Source: Larix sibirica (taxonomy: Eukaryota > Streptophyta > Pinopsida > Pinales > Pinaceae). Taken from it: DNA of 20,245 nucleotides. Location of the stretch: assembly GCA_004151065.3 (NCBI GenBank), contig NWUY0300007629.1, positions 5,755 through 25,999 of the forward strand. The letters run 5' to 3'. The notes below the pieces were generated by a model. That model was not told where the DNA came from. It did not search any database and worked only from the letters and a program-made list of their open reading frames with translations. Positions 1 to 9,067 of the stretch are shown here, in pieces (the first letter of the stretch is position 1; each line of letters starts with the position of its first letter). The translations under genes were made by a program, and so were the position numbers.

Positions 1-1
1 A

Positions 2-554
2 TATCAAACTACATGGTGTAACACCACAGGGTTCTCTCCTTATGAGTTGGCGTATGGGAAAAATGTTGTCTTCCCTGTTGAATTCGAGATTAAAACCTTG
101 AGAACCAATTTAGAAGCAAACTTGGATATGAAAGAAGCTCATAATGATCGACTAGCAACTCAATGAACTTGATGAGAAACGTGTAGCTATTGTACATTAG
201 ACTCCAGTGATTCAACAACAACACTCCAAGTGGCATGACAGGTTTATTAAGAAGAATATGTTCCGTGAAGGAGATTGGGCCTTATTATACGATTCATGGT
301 TCAAGAAGGACTTTAAAGGTAAATTGCACCTTAGATGGTTGGGACCATACAAAGTGGATACAATGTTCGACAATGGAACTGTTCGATTGACCACAATCGA
401 CGAATATCAAACTCCATTATTTTCCAATGGTCATCGGTTGTGGCTCTATAATAAGCCACTCTCGAAGGATGCATTTGCCTCTTATGTTGTTGCTGACTCA
501 AACCGTCAATTGGCACAGGAACAGGAATCTCCTCCTGTTTCCTCAACTCCTTAA
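2..554 (+). pseudogene. Ty3/gypsy integrase C-terminal end, decayed
   Basis: This is the last third of an LTR-retrotransposon integrase, the enzyme that joins element cDNA to host DNA in the nucleus. The window opens inside the region after the catalytic core, where SPYELAYGK is a typical gypsy motif. The 3' part carries the GPY/F module (LRWLGPYKV, near 336-362) and ends in the NGHRLWLYNKPLS motif seen at the C-terminus of such polyproteins. The frame is broken: codons run in one frame from 2, hit TGA at 164-166, and continue in another frame from about 162, where TAG at 198-200 interrupts again. The terminal TAA is at 552-554. There is no reason to treat the GTG at 207 as a real start. Family assignment is firm at the Ty3/gypsy level; the exact lineage is not determined. 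Confidence 0.9.
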
Positions 555-880
555 TCTGTTGCACATTTCTCATAGAAAAGTTGTACATAAATAAACTCGT
601 TTGATTTTATTTTTTGATTTGATTTCATTTGTTTGATAGGTTTGATAGATTGTTTGATAGCTTTTTTTATTGTTCAACTTTAATCGGTTTGTTTAGAAAA
701 ATTGTGTGCAAGAATAGATGCGAAGGACCCAAGAGAAAAGGAGCAGTCGTAATGGGCCAATCGACTGCGAAAATTGTGGGAGGTCCTCTACAGCTACTGA
801 ATAATCCTTTACGAGGATCGGCGAAGGAAATTGTGGAATTCTATCAAGGTCATTGGACTTCATTCGAGCACTGTTGAATT
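555..880. other. 3' flank of the gypsy relic, TTTGAT-rich
   Basis: No gene is visible. About 600-660 contains seven or so TTTGAT-like hexamers separated by short T-rich spacers. This fits the untranslated 3' part of the preceding retroelement, but I cannot identify a polypurine tract or an LTR start. Confidence 0.4.
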
Positions 881-1130
881 TTGTCATCGGCTGAAAATCT
901 GTCAATCTTTTTGTCGAAACTCCGCCAATCTTTCCGTTCAAACTCCGCTAAAATTTTGTCGAAACTCCGCCAGTTTTTTCATTTTTTGCCAAAACTCCGC
1001 CAATATTTCCGCTGAAACTCCATTATACCTTCAGCCAAAATTTCAGCAATTTTTTCGTTATTTTTATGAAACCCCACCAAATTTCAGCTAAAACACTGTT
1101 AATCTCTTTGCTATCCATTGAACCACCGCC
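880..1130 (+). repeat. Degenerate minisatellite with AACTCCGC core
   Basis: The octamer AACTCCGC begins at 918, 941, 963 and 993, and a variant (AACTCCAT) at 1016, giving spacings of 23, 22, 30 and 23 nt. Between the cores lie pyrimidine-rich spacers such as CAATCTTTCC. More diverged units (AAATTTCAGC, AACCCCACC, AACCACCGCC types) appear to extend the array to about 1130. Similar short arrays are known from LTRs and 3' untranslated regions of plant gypsy elements, so it probably belongs to the element at 1-554. That association is inferred from position only. Confidence 0.7.
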
Positions 1131-1592
1131 ATCTTTCTAATTTGCAGCCTGCATCAGTTATGAAAATCGTCAGCTTTCCTCGAAACCGGTTAAAATATAC
1201 CTTGCAATTTTATCCAAGGAAGTATCCGATGGAATTGGCAGCAATCTTACCTTGTCGATTTTTGTAATCAGTATTATTCCTGCTACGGTTTTCCAAAAAT
1301 GAAGCTGAAAATCTGCCAAAGTTCCCACCCACTAATACAATTAATTCTAACATGGACACATTCAATTATCTTATTGGATAGAATCCAACCGATTGTACCG
1401 ACTGTATCAAGCCGTGTGACAAAGGATACCTTCATCAATTGATTTGACATCAAAAGTAGGCCACCTCATAGGCTGACGATCCATAACGGTAAGCGCAGAG
1501 GTACGAATTCTAATCATGAGTATGACTAGGCATAAATTGACAGAGTAACCATGATTATAATATGTTTGTATATCCCTATAAGCAACTTTTAG
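1131..1592. other. No gene seen
   Basis: The stretch is AT-rich and has stops in all frames. The minus-strand reading that crosses 1593-1625 is an antisense shadow of the duplicated segment. Nothing here matches the sequence that precedes the second copy at 3614. Confidence 0.4.
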
Positions 1593-2326
1593 CCAATATT
1601 TCCAATCGGAGGGACACATCACCACCTGTTCCCATACTTATTGATCGCCTCCATCTCATCCAATCCATGTAACAACTTTTCACACGAGCCCATTTCATAA
1701 TTACATCACCTTTCCAAAAACAGCCAACGGACTCCCAACTGTTCTTCATTGTTTCTGCACGCTGCAACTCCAGCATCTGAATTGGGAAATATTTTCTTGC
1801 ATCGTCTGAGATTGCTGAAGAAATACATCATGGGGGGTTTTCGCAGTCCGACATAAACCTGAAACAATGGATGCTTTCCATCGGAATAGATAATTTTTTA
1901 GCATCTTTGAAGAAGCAGGATGGACAGAATATTTCGAAAGATTGAATGCATTCAATGAAGGAATGGCATTACAGTTCACCCAGAATGTGATAGGAGACCA
2001 TTCAGAAGTTGGGGGATTGAGGGTTGGAGTCTCAAACATATTTTAGTTGAAGTTACAGGATTTCCTAGGATTGGGAATCCATGGTTCGGCTGGAAGGTGC
2101 CCAACCCAAATGCAATAGAATACTTGCTCACAATAGGAGAAAACGTTCAACCAAGGGGACGAGGAACAACATTAGAAACTCTACCTCACCCATGGGACCA
2201 GGTTGCAGTATTCCTGAAGAAATATATCACCTACGAAGCTAGGTACTGAGTCGTTTATTCCTATGATTTTTTTTTGCTCACTCACCTATGTCACAACACA
2301 TTAATTAATATGCCCTATTATCTTCT
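1593..2326 (+). repeat. Direct repeat, left copy (pairs with 3614-4347)
   Basis: The segment beginning CCAATATTTCCAATC at 1593 recurs at 3614 with a constant final offset of 2,021 bp. A hand alignment gives roughly 60 differences over 734 positions (about 92% identity), including one extra and one missing base that cancel out. The left copy continues into unique sequence after 2326; the right copy stops at the N. Confidence 0.92.
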
Positions 2327-3330
2327 GAGGACCCTACAAAACATGGCACATTACGCAAGGGAGTCTCAATATACTCAAGCTTCCATCACTAACCATGGCC
2401 TCATCAAGCTGCTAATATTAAGAGCTCTTAAGCAAAGACATCAATCTTGGGGGAAATGTTTTGCTGGGGTTGTTGTAGACCATGTGGCTATGGAAGAAAG
2501 CGATAATGAAAGCGAGGAGGAAGACGAGAGGAGCTTGTTGGATAGAGTTGGGGGCGAGATAGAGAATCTGAAGAAGCTGATAATGATCAAGAAAGGGTTT
2601 TAGAGGAAGTTGTAGTTGTAGAGGATATTCGAAACATAAACCCCTAGGAACCTATTGGAAGCCCAATCCAACAAATAGAATCCAATGTAGAATAAATGAG
2701 GGAGGAGACTGAAATACAAACTAGAGTAATTCAGGAAATTGAGTCTTATGTTGAACAAGGAGGAGTTATAATTCATGAGGTTGAATTTTATGTTGAACCA
2801 GGATAGGGAGCTAGTAAGTTAAGGGAAGAATCATCACGAAAGGATAATTCTACTTTTTCTGCCTCATAAGAAGTCGAAATACTCCCAGAAGGTTTCACTC
2901 CCTCTATGCCACAAAGAAACAAGAAGAGATCGGGTACCCAGAAACAGTCGCCCATTCCATCAAAAAGAATAAGGACTCAAGCTTTTGTTGTAGCAGAGGT
3001 AGCACAAGTGACCGAGGCAGATACTGAGATCCCAATTTTAAAACCTCGATCACCCCCTGAAACACAAGAAGCAAGGGATATCCCAACTTCAATTTCGAAG
3101 TCTGTCGACCCACAAGAACCTGCTGCAAGAGAGGGTCAAATTCAAGTAGAAAATATGCTCTTAGAGAATCACTTGTTGAAGTCGGAGGTGCAGGTGCTCA
3201 GGGAAGAACTGCAAGGGCTAAAGGAAGTTCTAAAGAATCAGGCAGTTCAAATATTGAGCACATTAGTTGAAGTTGTTGATCAAATGGGAATTCTACCTCT
3301 GTTTCATAAAATCTGGAGCATGATGAGCTT

Positions 3331-3612
3331 GTGTGCCTAGAATGTGGGGACATATTTGAAAATGCAAGATACAAGGTCACAATCATGGGAATTTCAGCTT
3401 GCAAACTTGGACAATTGAGACAAGGGAAGAATGGGACAGCACAAGCAAAGCCAATGGTGGAGGATGAGAAAAATCAGAACATGGAAGCAACCCCTTCAAC
3501 CATGGATAATCAAGAATTTCTGGGTAAGGAATCTGAGGATAACATTGCACAAGAAATGCTAACCCTGACCAAGGAACACAAAAAGAGGGTGTTGAAACAC
3601 AAGAACCAGTGA
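3331..3612 (+). pseudogene. C-terminal piece of the copy 1 unit, unrecognised
   Basis: This 93-codon open stretch overlaps the end of the coiled-coil frame in a different phase. It is polar and Lys/Glu/Gln-rich, with CLEC near its start. The overlapping phase used upstream also reads plausibly (WEFQLANLDN) before TGA and TAG-type stops, so frame choice is uncertain. It stops immediately before the duplicated segment restarts at 3614. I do not recognise it and treat it as part of the decayed unit rather than a separate gene. Confidence 0.3.
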
Positions 3613-3613
3613 C

Positions 3614-4347
3614 CCAATATTTCCAATCAGAGGGACACATCACCACCTGTTCCCGTACTTATTGATGGCCTCCATCTTGTCCAATCCATGTAACAACTTT
3701 TCACACAAGCCCATTTCATAATTACATCACCTTTCCAAAAATAGCCTATGGACTCCCAACTATTCATCGTTGTTTCTAGATGCTGCAACTCCGACATATG
3801 AATTGGGAAATTTTTTCTTGCATCGTCTGAGATTGCTGAAGAAAGACATCATGGGGGGTTTTGTAGTTCGACATGAACCTAAAACAATGGATGCTTTGCG
3901 TCGGAATAGAGAATTTTTTAGCATCTTTGAAGAAGCAGGATGGACAGAATATTTCGAAAGATTGAATGGATTCAATGAAGGAATGGCATTACAGTTCACC
4001 CAGAATTTGATAGGAGACCATTCAGAAGTTGAGGGATTGAGGGTTGGAGTCACGAAACATATTTTAGTTGAAGTTACAGGATTTCCTAGGATTGGGAAGG
4101 CATGGTTCGGCTTGAATGTGCCCAACCCAAATGCAATAGAATACTTCCTTGTAGCAGGAGAAAACATTCAACCAAGGGGACGAGGAACATCATTAGCAAC
4201 TCTGCCTCGCCCATGGGACCAGGTTGTAGTATTCCTAAACAAATATATCACCTACGAAGGTAGGTACCGAGTCGTCTATTCCTATAATTTTGTTTTGCTC
4301 TCTCACCTACGTGACGACACATTAATTAATATGCCCTATTATCTTCT
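3614..4347 (+). repeat. Direct repeat, right copy (pairs with 1593-2326)
   Basis: Head-to-tail partner of 1593-2326. It starts directly where the first 2,021-bp unit ends, with no spacer, and homology runs to the last base before the N at 4348. The shared segment is coding-like and lacks TG...CA ends, so these are not LTRs. Confidence 0.92.
3770..4347 (+). pseudogene. Gag-like retroelement protein, copy 2, open but truncated at N
   Basis: The same N-terminal domain as in 1593-3613, but uninterrupted for about 193 codons until the N at 4348. Visible motifs are LHRLRLLKKDI, MDALRRNREFFSIFEEAGW, EVTGFPRIGKAWFG, RGRGTSLATLPRPWDQVV, YITYEGRYRVVY and INMPYYL. It reads like the N-terminal domain of a retroelement gag or accessory protein whose biochemical role I cannot state. 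The TTG at 3770 is only the first near-start codon after a TAA near 3720; the true start could lie elsewhere. The acidic and coiled-coil parts present in copy 1 are missing here. The absence of stops makes this the better-preserved copy and a good query for a family search. Confidence 0.6.
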
Positions 4348-4348
4348 N
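4348..4348. other. Ambiguous base at a homology break
   Basis: A single N follows the last base that matches copy 1. The sequence after it (TATCCACTGC) has no relation to copy 1 beyond 2326. It probably marks a sequencing or assembly join. Confidence 0.7.
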
Positions 4349-4440
4349 TATCCACTGCACTAAAAATCAATTAATTAGCCTCGGATATCTAATTATATGT
4401 CCCTTAAACACTCTTATAACCCCGAGGGACATTACAAAGA
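4349..4440. other. Short unassigned segment with an 8-bp inverted repeat
   Basis: This lies between the N and the first recognisable reverse-transcriptase codons. ATGTCCCT at 4397-4404 pairs with AGGGACAT at 4425-4432 across a 20-nt loop. The expected upstream reverse-transcriptase sequence, including the YxDD active site, is absent. Confidence 0.4.
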
Positions 4441-4763
4441 GGACCGACCATCTTTTGCATTTAAGACGGGTTTTCGAACGAAATAGAAAATATGGAATTT
4501 CATTAAATCCTAAAAAAATCATTTTCATTCTAATTGAAGGTGGGTTGATGGGGCTTGTTGTTTATAAACATGGAATTATCATCGACACTAAAAGGACCCA
4601 AATGATATCTAAAATTAATTTCCTGAGTTCGAAAAAGTCCATGCAATCTTTCTTGGGGAAAATCAATTTTGTAAGGAGGTGTATTCCCAGTTTTGCTCAA
4701 ATCATTAAGCCCTTACAAGACATGATTAAAAAAGATGCATTATTTAAATGGAAAGATATTTAG
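4440..4763 (+). pseudogene. Ty3/gypsy reverse transcriptase, C-terminal part
   Basis: Reverse transcriptase copies the element RNA into cDNA in the virus-like particle. Only the thumb side remains: LRRVFERNRKYGISLNPKK, a GGLMG motif where related elements have GxLLG, and SFLGKINFVRRCIPSFA followed by IKPLQDMIKKDALFKW. These are hallmark gypsy sequences in the expected order. The catalytic YxDD and everything 5' of it are missing, and homology begins only about 90 bp after the N. The frame ends at TAG 4761-4763 and pol continues in another frame. This is a non-functional relic, continuous with RNase H and integrase downstream. Confidence 0.9.
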
Positions 4764-5230
4764 AAACAATATTTTGTAGGATTGGGAAATCTATTGTTGA
4801 ATATCTAGCTTTGATGTCTCTTGATTTCTTAAAATATTTTATTTTGTATACTTATGCTTCTGATGTTTCATATGTTGCAGTCTTGACACAACGAAATACC
4901 GAAGGGGGTGAAATCCTATATCATTTATGAGTTATACACTCAAGGGAGTTGACATTAATTATCCAAAAGTCAACAAACAAGCTTACGCAGTTTATAAGGA
5001 GGTCAAAATTTCCAGGCCTTACCTCCTCAAGTCCCAAACTAAAGTCATTGTCCCTTATTTGGCGGTTTGGAATGTAGTGATCCATAAAGAACTTGGGGAG
5101 AAACGCTCCCATTGGATGGCGGCATTACAAGAGTATGATCTGGATATTAGGTTGATGAATATTGTGAGAGTTCCAGGATTATGGAATATGGTAGCCCAGT
5201 CAGCTGACACACGGGAAGATGAATCAGAAT
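4764..5230 (+). pseudogene. Ty3/gypsy RNase H domain, decayed
   Basis: RNase H removes the RNA strand during element cDNA synthesis. The motif YTYASDVS contains the expected first catalytic Asp (4862-4864). The frame changes near 4915 (TGA 4928-4930 in the first frame) and resumes with SYTLKG. The position where related elements have the catalytic Glu of EKQAYA reads NKQAYA, so that residue appears lost. The end of the domain (LQEYDLDIRL, then a VPG..N.VAQSADT segment) is recognisable. It follows the reverse-transcriptase remnant directly, as in gypsy pol. Confidence 0.85.
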
Positions 5231-6552
5231 GGATCAATGAAGAAGTTTATGGTGATGATGAGATTTATTTGATTCCTGCACTTCCAAACTCCTGGTATGA
5301 TGATGTTATTTTTTTCTTAACGAGAGGATACGCTCCCAAGAGTGTTGAACCTAAAACGAGGAGAGCACTTAGATTGAAAACCTCTCTTTACCAGCTTATT
5401 GATGATGTTATTTTTAGGAGAAATTATGATGGAGTGTTGTTGCGTTGTGTTGAGGAAAATTATGTTGAAAGAATATTACTGAATTTGTATGCAGGTCTTG
5501 CTGGTGGTCATTTTGGAGGAGATACCACAGATCATAAAATCTTGAGGGATGGTTATTACTGGCCAACATTGTTTAAGGATTCCCATGCTTTTGCTCGTAA
5601 ATGGTGAAGTGTGCTAGAAGGCTACTAGTAAAGTAAAGAAAGTTGTAGTTCCACTCCAGCCAATTACTATGGAAAGTCCTTTCCAACAATGGGGCTTAGA
5701 CATTGTTGGTCTAATTAACCCTCCCTCCTCTTTGCAACATAAATATATTCTTATTGCTACAAATTACTTTATCAGGTGAGTAGAGGCAGTTCCACTCACG
5801 GTAGTCAACACAAACCAGGTGATTTCTTTCCATGGAACTAACACTGTAACCAAGTTTGGTGTTCCTTAGTTCTTAGTATTTCATAATGCATCATACTTTT
5901 ATTCTATAGATATTACTCAGTATGCATTAGACAAAGGTATAAAGGTAAAATATTCAGCCAACTACTACGCTTAGGGAAATGGTTTGGTTGAATCTACTAA
6001 TAAGAACTTAATTAAAATCCTTAAAAAGACTGTAGCAAGTCATCACAAAAATTGGCACACCCAACTCTTCAATGCTCTATGGGAAGATAGGGTAACCCCT
6101 AAGGCTTTCATAAGGAATTCACCATATTACCTTGTTTACGGAAAAGAATCCATCCTGTCCCCTAACCTTTCTTTACCTTCATTACAACTATCTAGATATG
6201 TCCAGGAGGATGATTGTTCTACTTTAGAACACAAAACAAATACATTACTTCAGATAGAGGAAGAGCAAGGAAGAAGTCTAAAAACAAGCTCTTTCAACAT
6301 CAGCAACTTGTCAAACATTGGTTTGACAAAAAATATTACTCCCAAAGGGATTTTCAAGTAGGAGACCTGGTTCTGAAATGGGATAGATCCCACAAGGATA
6401 AGGGTGAACACACGAAGTTCCAACACCTTTGGTTAGGGCCATTTTCTATTTTAGAAAAGCTAGGGCCTGGCACATTTCAGTTACAGATACTAGAAGGTGA
6501 TCCTCAAACTTATCCATTGAATGCCCAATTTTTTAAAAAATATTTTGCCTAA
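5231..6552 (+). pseudogene. Ty3/gypsy integrase, nearly full length but broken
   Basis: All three integrase parts are present. The zinc-binding part (about 5480-5620) has LAGGHFGG and KILRDGYYWPTLF, but the first expected His is Tyr (5488-5490), and an extra base near 5604 breaks the frame just at the first Cys. The catalytic core has the first Asp in GLDIVG (5699-5701), but the second, 61 codons later, is His (5882-5884); the Glu of GLVESTN is kept (5990-5992). Stops interrupt at 5615, 5777, 5867 and 5972. TAG 6359 ends that frame after another frameshift near 6270, and the next frame gives QVGDLVLKWDR and the GPF-type module HLWLGPFSIL, ending at TAA 6550-6552. This is the pol 3' end of the relic that starts near 4440. 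Confidence 0.9.
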
Positions 6553-7074
6553 TCAGTTTGGTTAAGCTTGTACATAGTGTGGTGTGTTTTCTTGCATTTC
6601 CTATTCCATTTTATTTTATTTTCTTCTTTAGTTTAATAAAGTGGTTGAAATTAAGCCTCACTAGATTATTATTAGTATTCCCTGAAAGGTCAGCAAAGTG
6701 CATAAAAGTTTACTAATTATCAATAGGAAAAATACCAACTCGATGGTCTCCTTCTGTGGATCATTTCTTCCGTGGACTTCTGAATTATCTTTACCAAGTT
6801 ATTGATTGTCAAACCTCTCGCGGAAATTTCTCATTTTAAGCAAAATTTAAATATGGATTAGAGTCAAGTAAATATTTAGTTTTCTCTAGAAGTATTTCCA
6901 TTGACACAAGATGGATGATACACAATGACGAGTTGTAAACATGGAAATCCTTTACATCATCCCTCATTCTTAAGGATTTTCTAATCATGCTTCCCCATCC
7001 ATTAAGTAATCTCTTATGATATTAATAAAAACATAGTCCTTTGTAATATATTAATTCTAAGGATTTAGCTACAT
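6553..7074. other. 3' flank of gypsy relic with a possible poly(A) signal
   Basis: No coding potential is seen. AATAAA occurs at 6635-6640 after a T-rich stretch, about 85 bp beyond the pol stop, where a retroelement transcript could be processed. I could not find a matching upstream LTR, a clear polypurine tract or a primer-binding site. Confidence 0.35.
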
Positions 7075-7565
7075 GATAGGGGGTCTCATTATGAGACAAC
7101 CTATCATGATCATAGGTGTCTATAGGATGACATTACCATAAATGCTTACCAAGATAAGGTAGTGTCTCCTAGCTGCAAGGATGAGGGATAAGAGGTATCA
7201 TCACAAGTCGACTTGTTCATATCTGTAGGTACTTGTCAATGACATTACCATAGATGGTCACCAATTCAAGGTAATGGCATGTGGTTTATCCCTTATAAAT
7301 AAGAAATTGCGATAAAATAAATCCTAAAGTGTTAATTAAAGGATAGGATGTCTCATTAGAGTCGGCCTATTCATGTTCATAGATTCTTGTATACTGAAAT
7401 TATTTTTAGTTGGTTATCAAGTCAAGGTAATGGCTCTCATATTAAAGGCTGAGGGACAGGAGGTATCATCATGAGCTGGAATGCTCACTTCTGTAAGGCT
7501 CTATGAATGACACTGGCATCAACTGGTCACCAAGCCAGGATAGTGGCCTTTAATTAACTCCTATA
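7075..7565 (+). repeat. Degenerate tandem repeat, dimeric unit near 266 bp
   Basis: Two approximate copies of a unit, each made of two related halves. The first half begins with a GTCTCATTA motif (about 7083 and 7348). The second begins with GAGGGATA/GAGGGACA followed by GAGGTATCATCA (7183 and 7451, offset 268). All four halves share TTCAT, then a GACATTACCAT-like core, a GGTCACCAA-like core and AAGGTAATGGC, in that order. Each half is roughly 110-155 bp. The repeat lies downstream of a gypsy pol end, so it may be the element's 3' untranslated region or LTR. Confidence 0.7.
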
Positions 7566-8255
7566 AATCTTATTTCCTCAACAAGGTTTTAAAACTATGG
7601 ATTTATGTCTAATGGATGGGATAAAAGCAGCTAGATTGGGTTAAAAGGAAACCCTATCAAGGCTATGGATGCTTGTTGGCAACAGAGGAAATGCCTGTGA
7701 TATTGGGATAATATTTAAATGCATCTTGGAATTATGTTCATTCATTCTACTGTCTTGATCATTTGTAACAAAGGTAACTATCTAATACTTTAATTCCTTT
7801 TCATGCTTGGCTTACTTTTAAAATCATGAATAAAGGCTTCTCGAGGAGGATGGTTGTTTCTTTATAAGCTTGGAAATGTTTTTAAGAAGTTCATGGATTT
7901 ATTCTCTATGGGTGGAAATCAAGCGCATATTAAGTTCCAAACTTTAAGAAAATAAGAAAACTCATGTATCGTCGCTAACCAAACAGAGATAACCGATTAT
8001 TCCCAGTAAGCCGCCACTTGGTGTACCCACAACGATTCCATCTTTTGTCAGGAAAATATGGTAACCCACTTTTAGATTTAAATTCCTTAGTTTACTTTTT
8101 AAGCAAGTTTTATCAATTGATTTCAAAGTTAATTTCATCAGTTTTTACAATATAAGTACATTGGAGTTAATCTAAAAAAAACTAAGCACTTAATTAGCCC
8201 CGTTCTGATGTTTCTGACGTCCTAATCTTCATGTTTAAGCAATAAATCATATTTC
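7566..8255. other. No gene seen
   Basis: AT-rich and without open frames of useful length on either strand. I see no recognisable element termini, RNA gene or clear repeat. Confidence 0.4.
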
Positions 8256-8700
8256 GGGAGTCGGGATGTCAATTTTCTGATATTAATATTTTCAACGTTC
8301 CGATGTTGAGGTCCCTATTTTCATAAATCTTGGAAGTCGGAAGTGAGAAACCTATTTATGTTTTGTAATTTTACATCCGATGTGCCGATGCTGATGTTTG
8401 CAATTTCTGGACCTAGGAAGTCAAGAGGACATTTATTTATCACACAATTTTTCTCCCAATGTTTCGATGCTGATGTCTTCTCCCATGAACCTTGGACCTT
8501 GGAAGTCAAGAAAACATTTATTTTCCAGATTTACTTATGAATTTCCAATGTCAATGTTGCCTATTCACATTAACCTCGAACCTCAGAAGTCGGGATATCA
8601 CTCATTTGGTTTCTAATTTTCTTCCCGAGACCCGACATTCACAGTTTTTAAATTCTCGAGGGGGCCACCTTGGCACTTTCATTCTGACATCGAAGTCTGA
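8256..8700 (+). repeat. Degenerate 84-bp tandem repeat, five to six units
   Basis: A GGAAGTC motif (variants GGGAGTC, AGAAGTC, GAAGTC) recurs at 8256, 8332, 8416, 8501, 8585 and 8692, so the central spacings are 84, 85 and 84 bp. Each unit continues with a GGA-CATTTATTT-like stretch, then CCGATG.GCTGATGT variants, then a CCTTGGACCT-like end. The short plus- and minus-strand open readings here are products of the repeat and not genes. Confidence 0.82.
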
Positions 8701-9067
8701 TATTTCCCACGCACGCACCAAAATAGTCCAAATAACTAGTCAAATCAAATGTAATTAGTGGTTAATTATTACCTAAACCGCCAATCCATGACTAGTTCAT
8801 TCATAATTAATGATAAATGGATTTTGTCTTAACAGAGATCATACTTAGTTAAATTTTGAAATTTGCTTCACTATTGTCATGCTCAGAATTTGAATTACAA
8901 ACAAGCAAAATTATCTACTTTTACAGAAGGCTTGTATTCGCTCTCTGCAATCTTAGTTTGGGTTTCCTCTAAGTACTTCATATTGCATTTGGATTTTGTT
9001 TTGATTTTTTGAGATCAAAAATAGATTATGTTGTTTATAATGCATTGCAGAACTGGCTTCAGACACC
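8701..9067. other. Leader of the long relic ORF
   Basis: No coding sequence is seen. The last 130 bases are T-rich and end in TGCATTGCAG at about 9042-9051, which resembles a 3' splice site, shortly before the ATG at 9068. An untranslated leader with an intron is possible but unproven. Confidence 0.3.

Larger units (their letters stand above)
1593..3613 (+). pseudogene. Gag-like retroelement protein relic, copy 1 (full 2.0-kb unit)
   Basis: This is a decayed reading frame of a retroelement-type protein. The N-terminal domain (about 1779-2460) has motifs FFSIFEEAGWTEYFERLN-like, WDQV, and INMPYYL followed by a helical NMAHYARES segment. An acidic stretch (about 2490-2560, many Glu and Asp) follows. 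Downstream is a region carrying a basic patch (QRNKKRSG, 2909 on) and a Leu/Glu-rich coiled coil (about 3150-3245, LLENHLLKSEVQVLREELQ). Breaks: an extra base near 1842, TAA 1891-1893, a missing base near 2034, TGA 2247-2249, TAG 2601-2603 with a frame change near 2565, then several in-frame stops before 2906. The ATG at 2906 is internal, because the same frame is recognisable upstream. A gag or accessory-ORF role is inferred from architecture and context; I cannot name a characterised homologue. Confidence 0.6.

Noticed and set aside
3383-4167. Minus-strand open readings sharing MVMCPSDWKYW with 1407-1625
   Set aside because: They are antisense shadows of the duplicated plus-strand coding segment; the shared start only reflects the repeat.
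1593-4347. The two direct repeats as LTRs of one retroelement
   Set aside because: They encode protein-like sequence, lack TG...CA ends and target duplications, and contain no primer-binding site or polypurine tract between them.
6659-6676. CACTAGATTATTATTAG as a transposon terminus
   Set aside because: Matches the expected end for only six bases and lies in the flank of a gypsy relic without subterminal motifs.
8343-8758. Overlapping short plus-strand open readings as genes
   Set aside because: They are translations of the 84-bp tandem repeat in different phases.
8869-8873. CACTA preceded by CTT, a candidate left end for the transposon ending at 15725
   Set aside because: The CTT would match the candidate target duplication, but the bases after CACTA (TTGTCATGC) do not match the inverted 3' end (GTAGAATTT), and no RNase H sequence precedes it.
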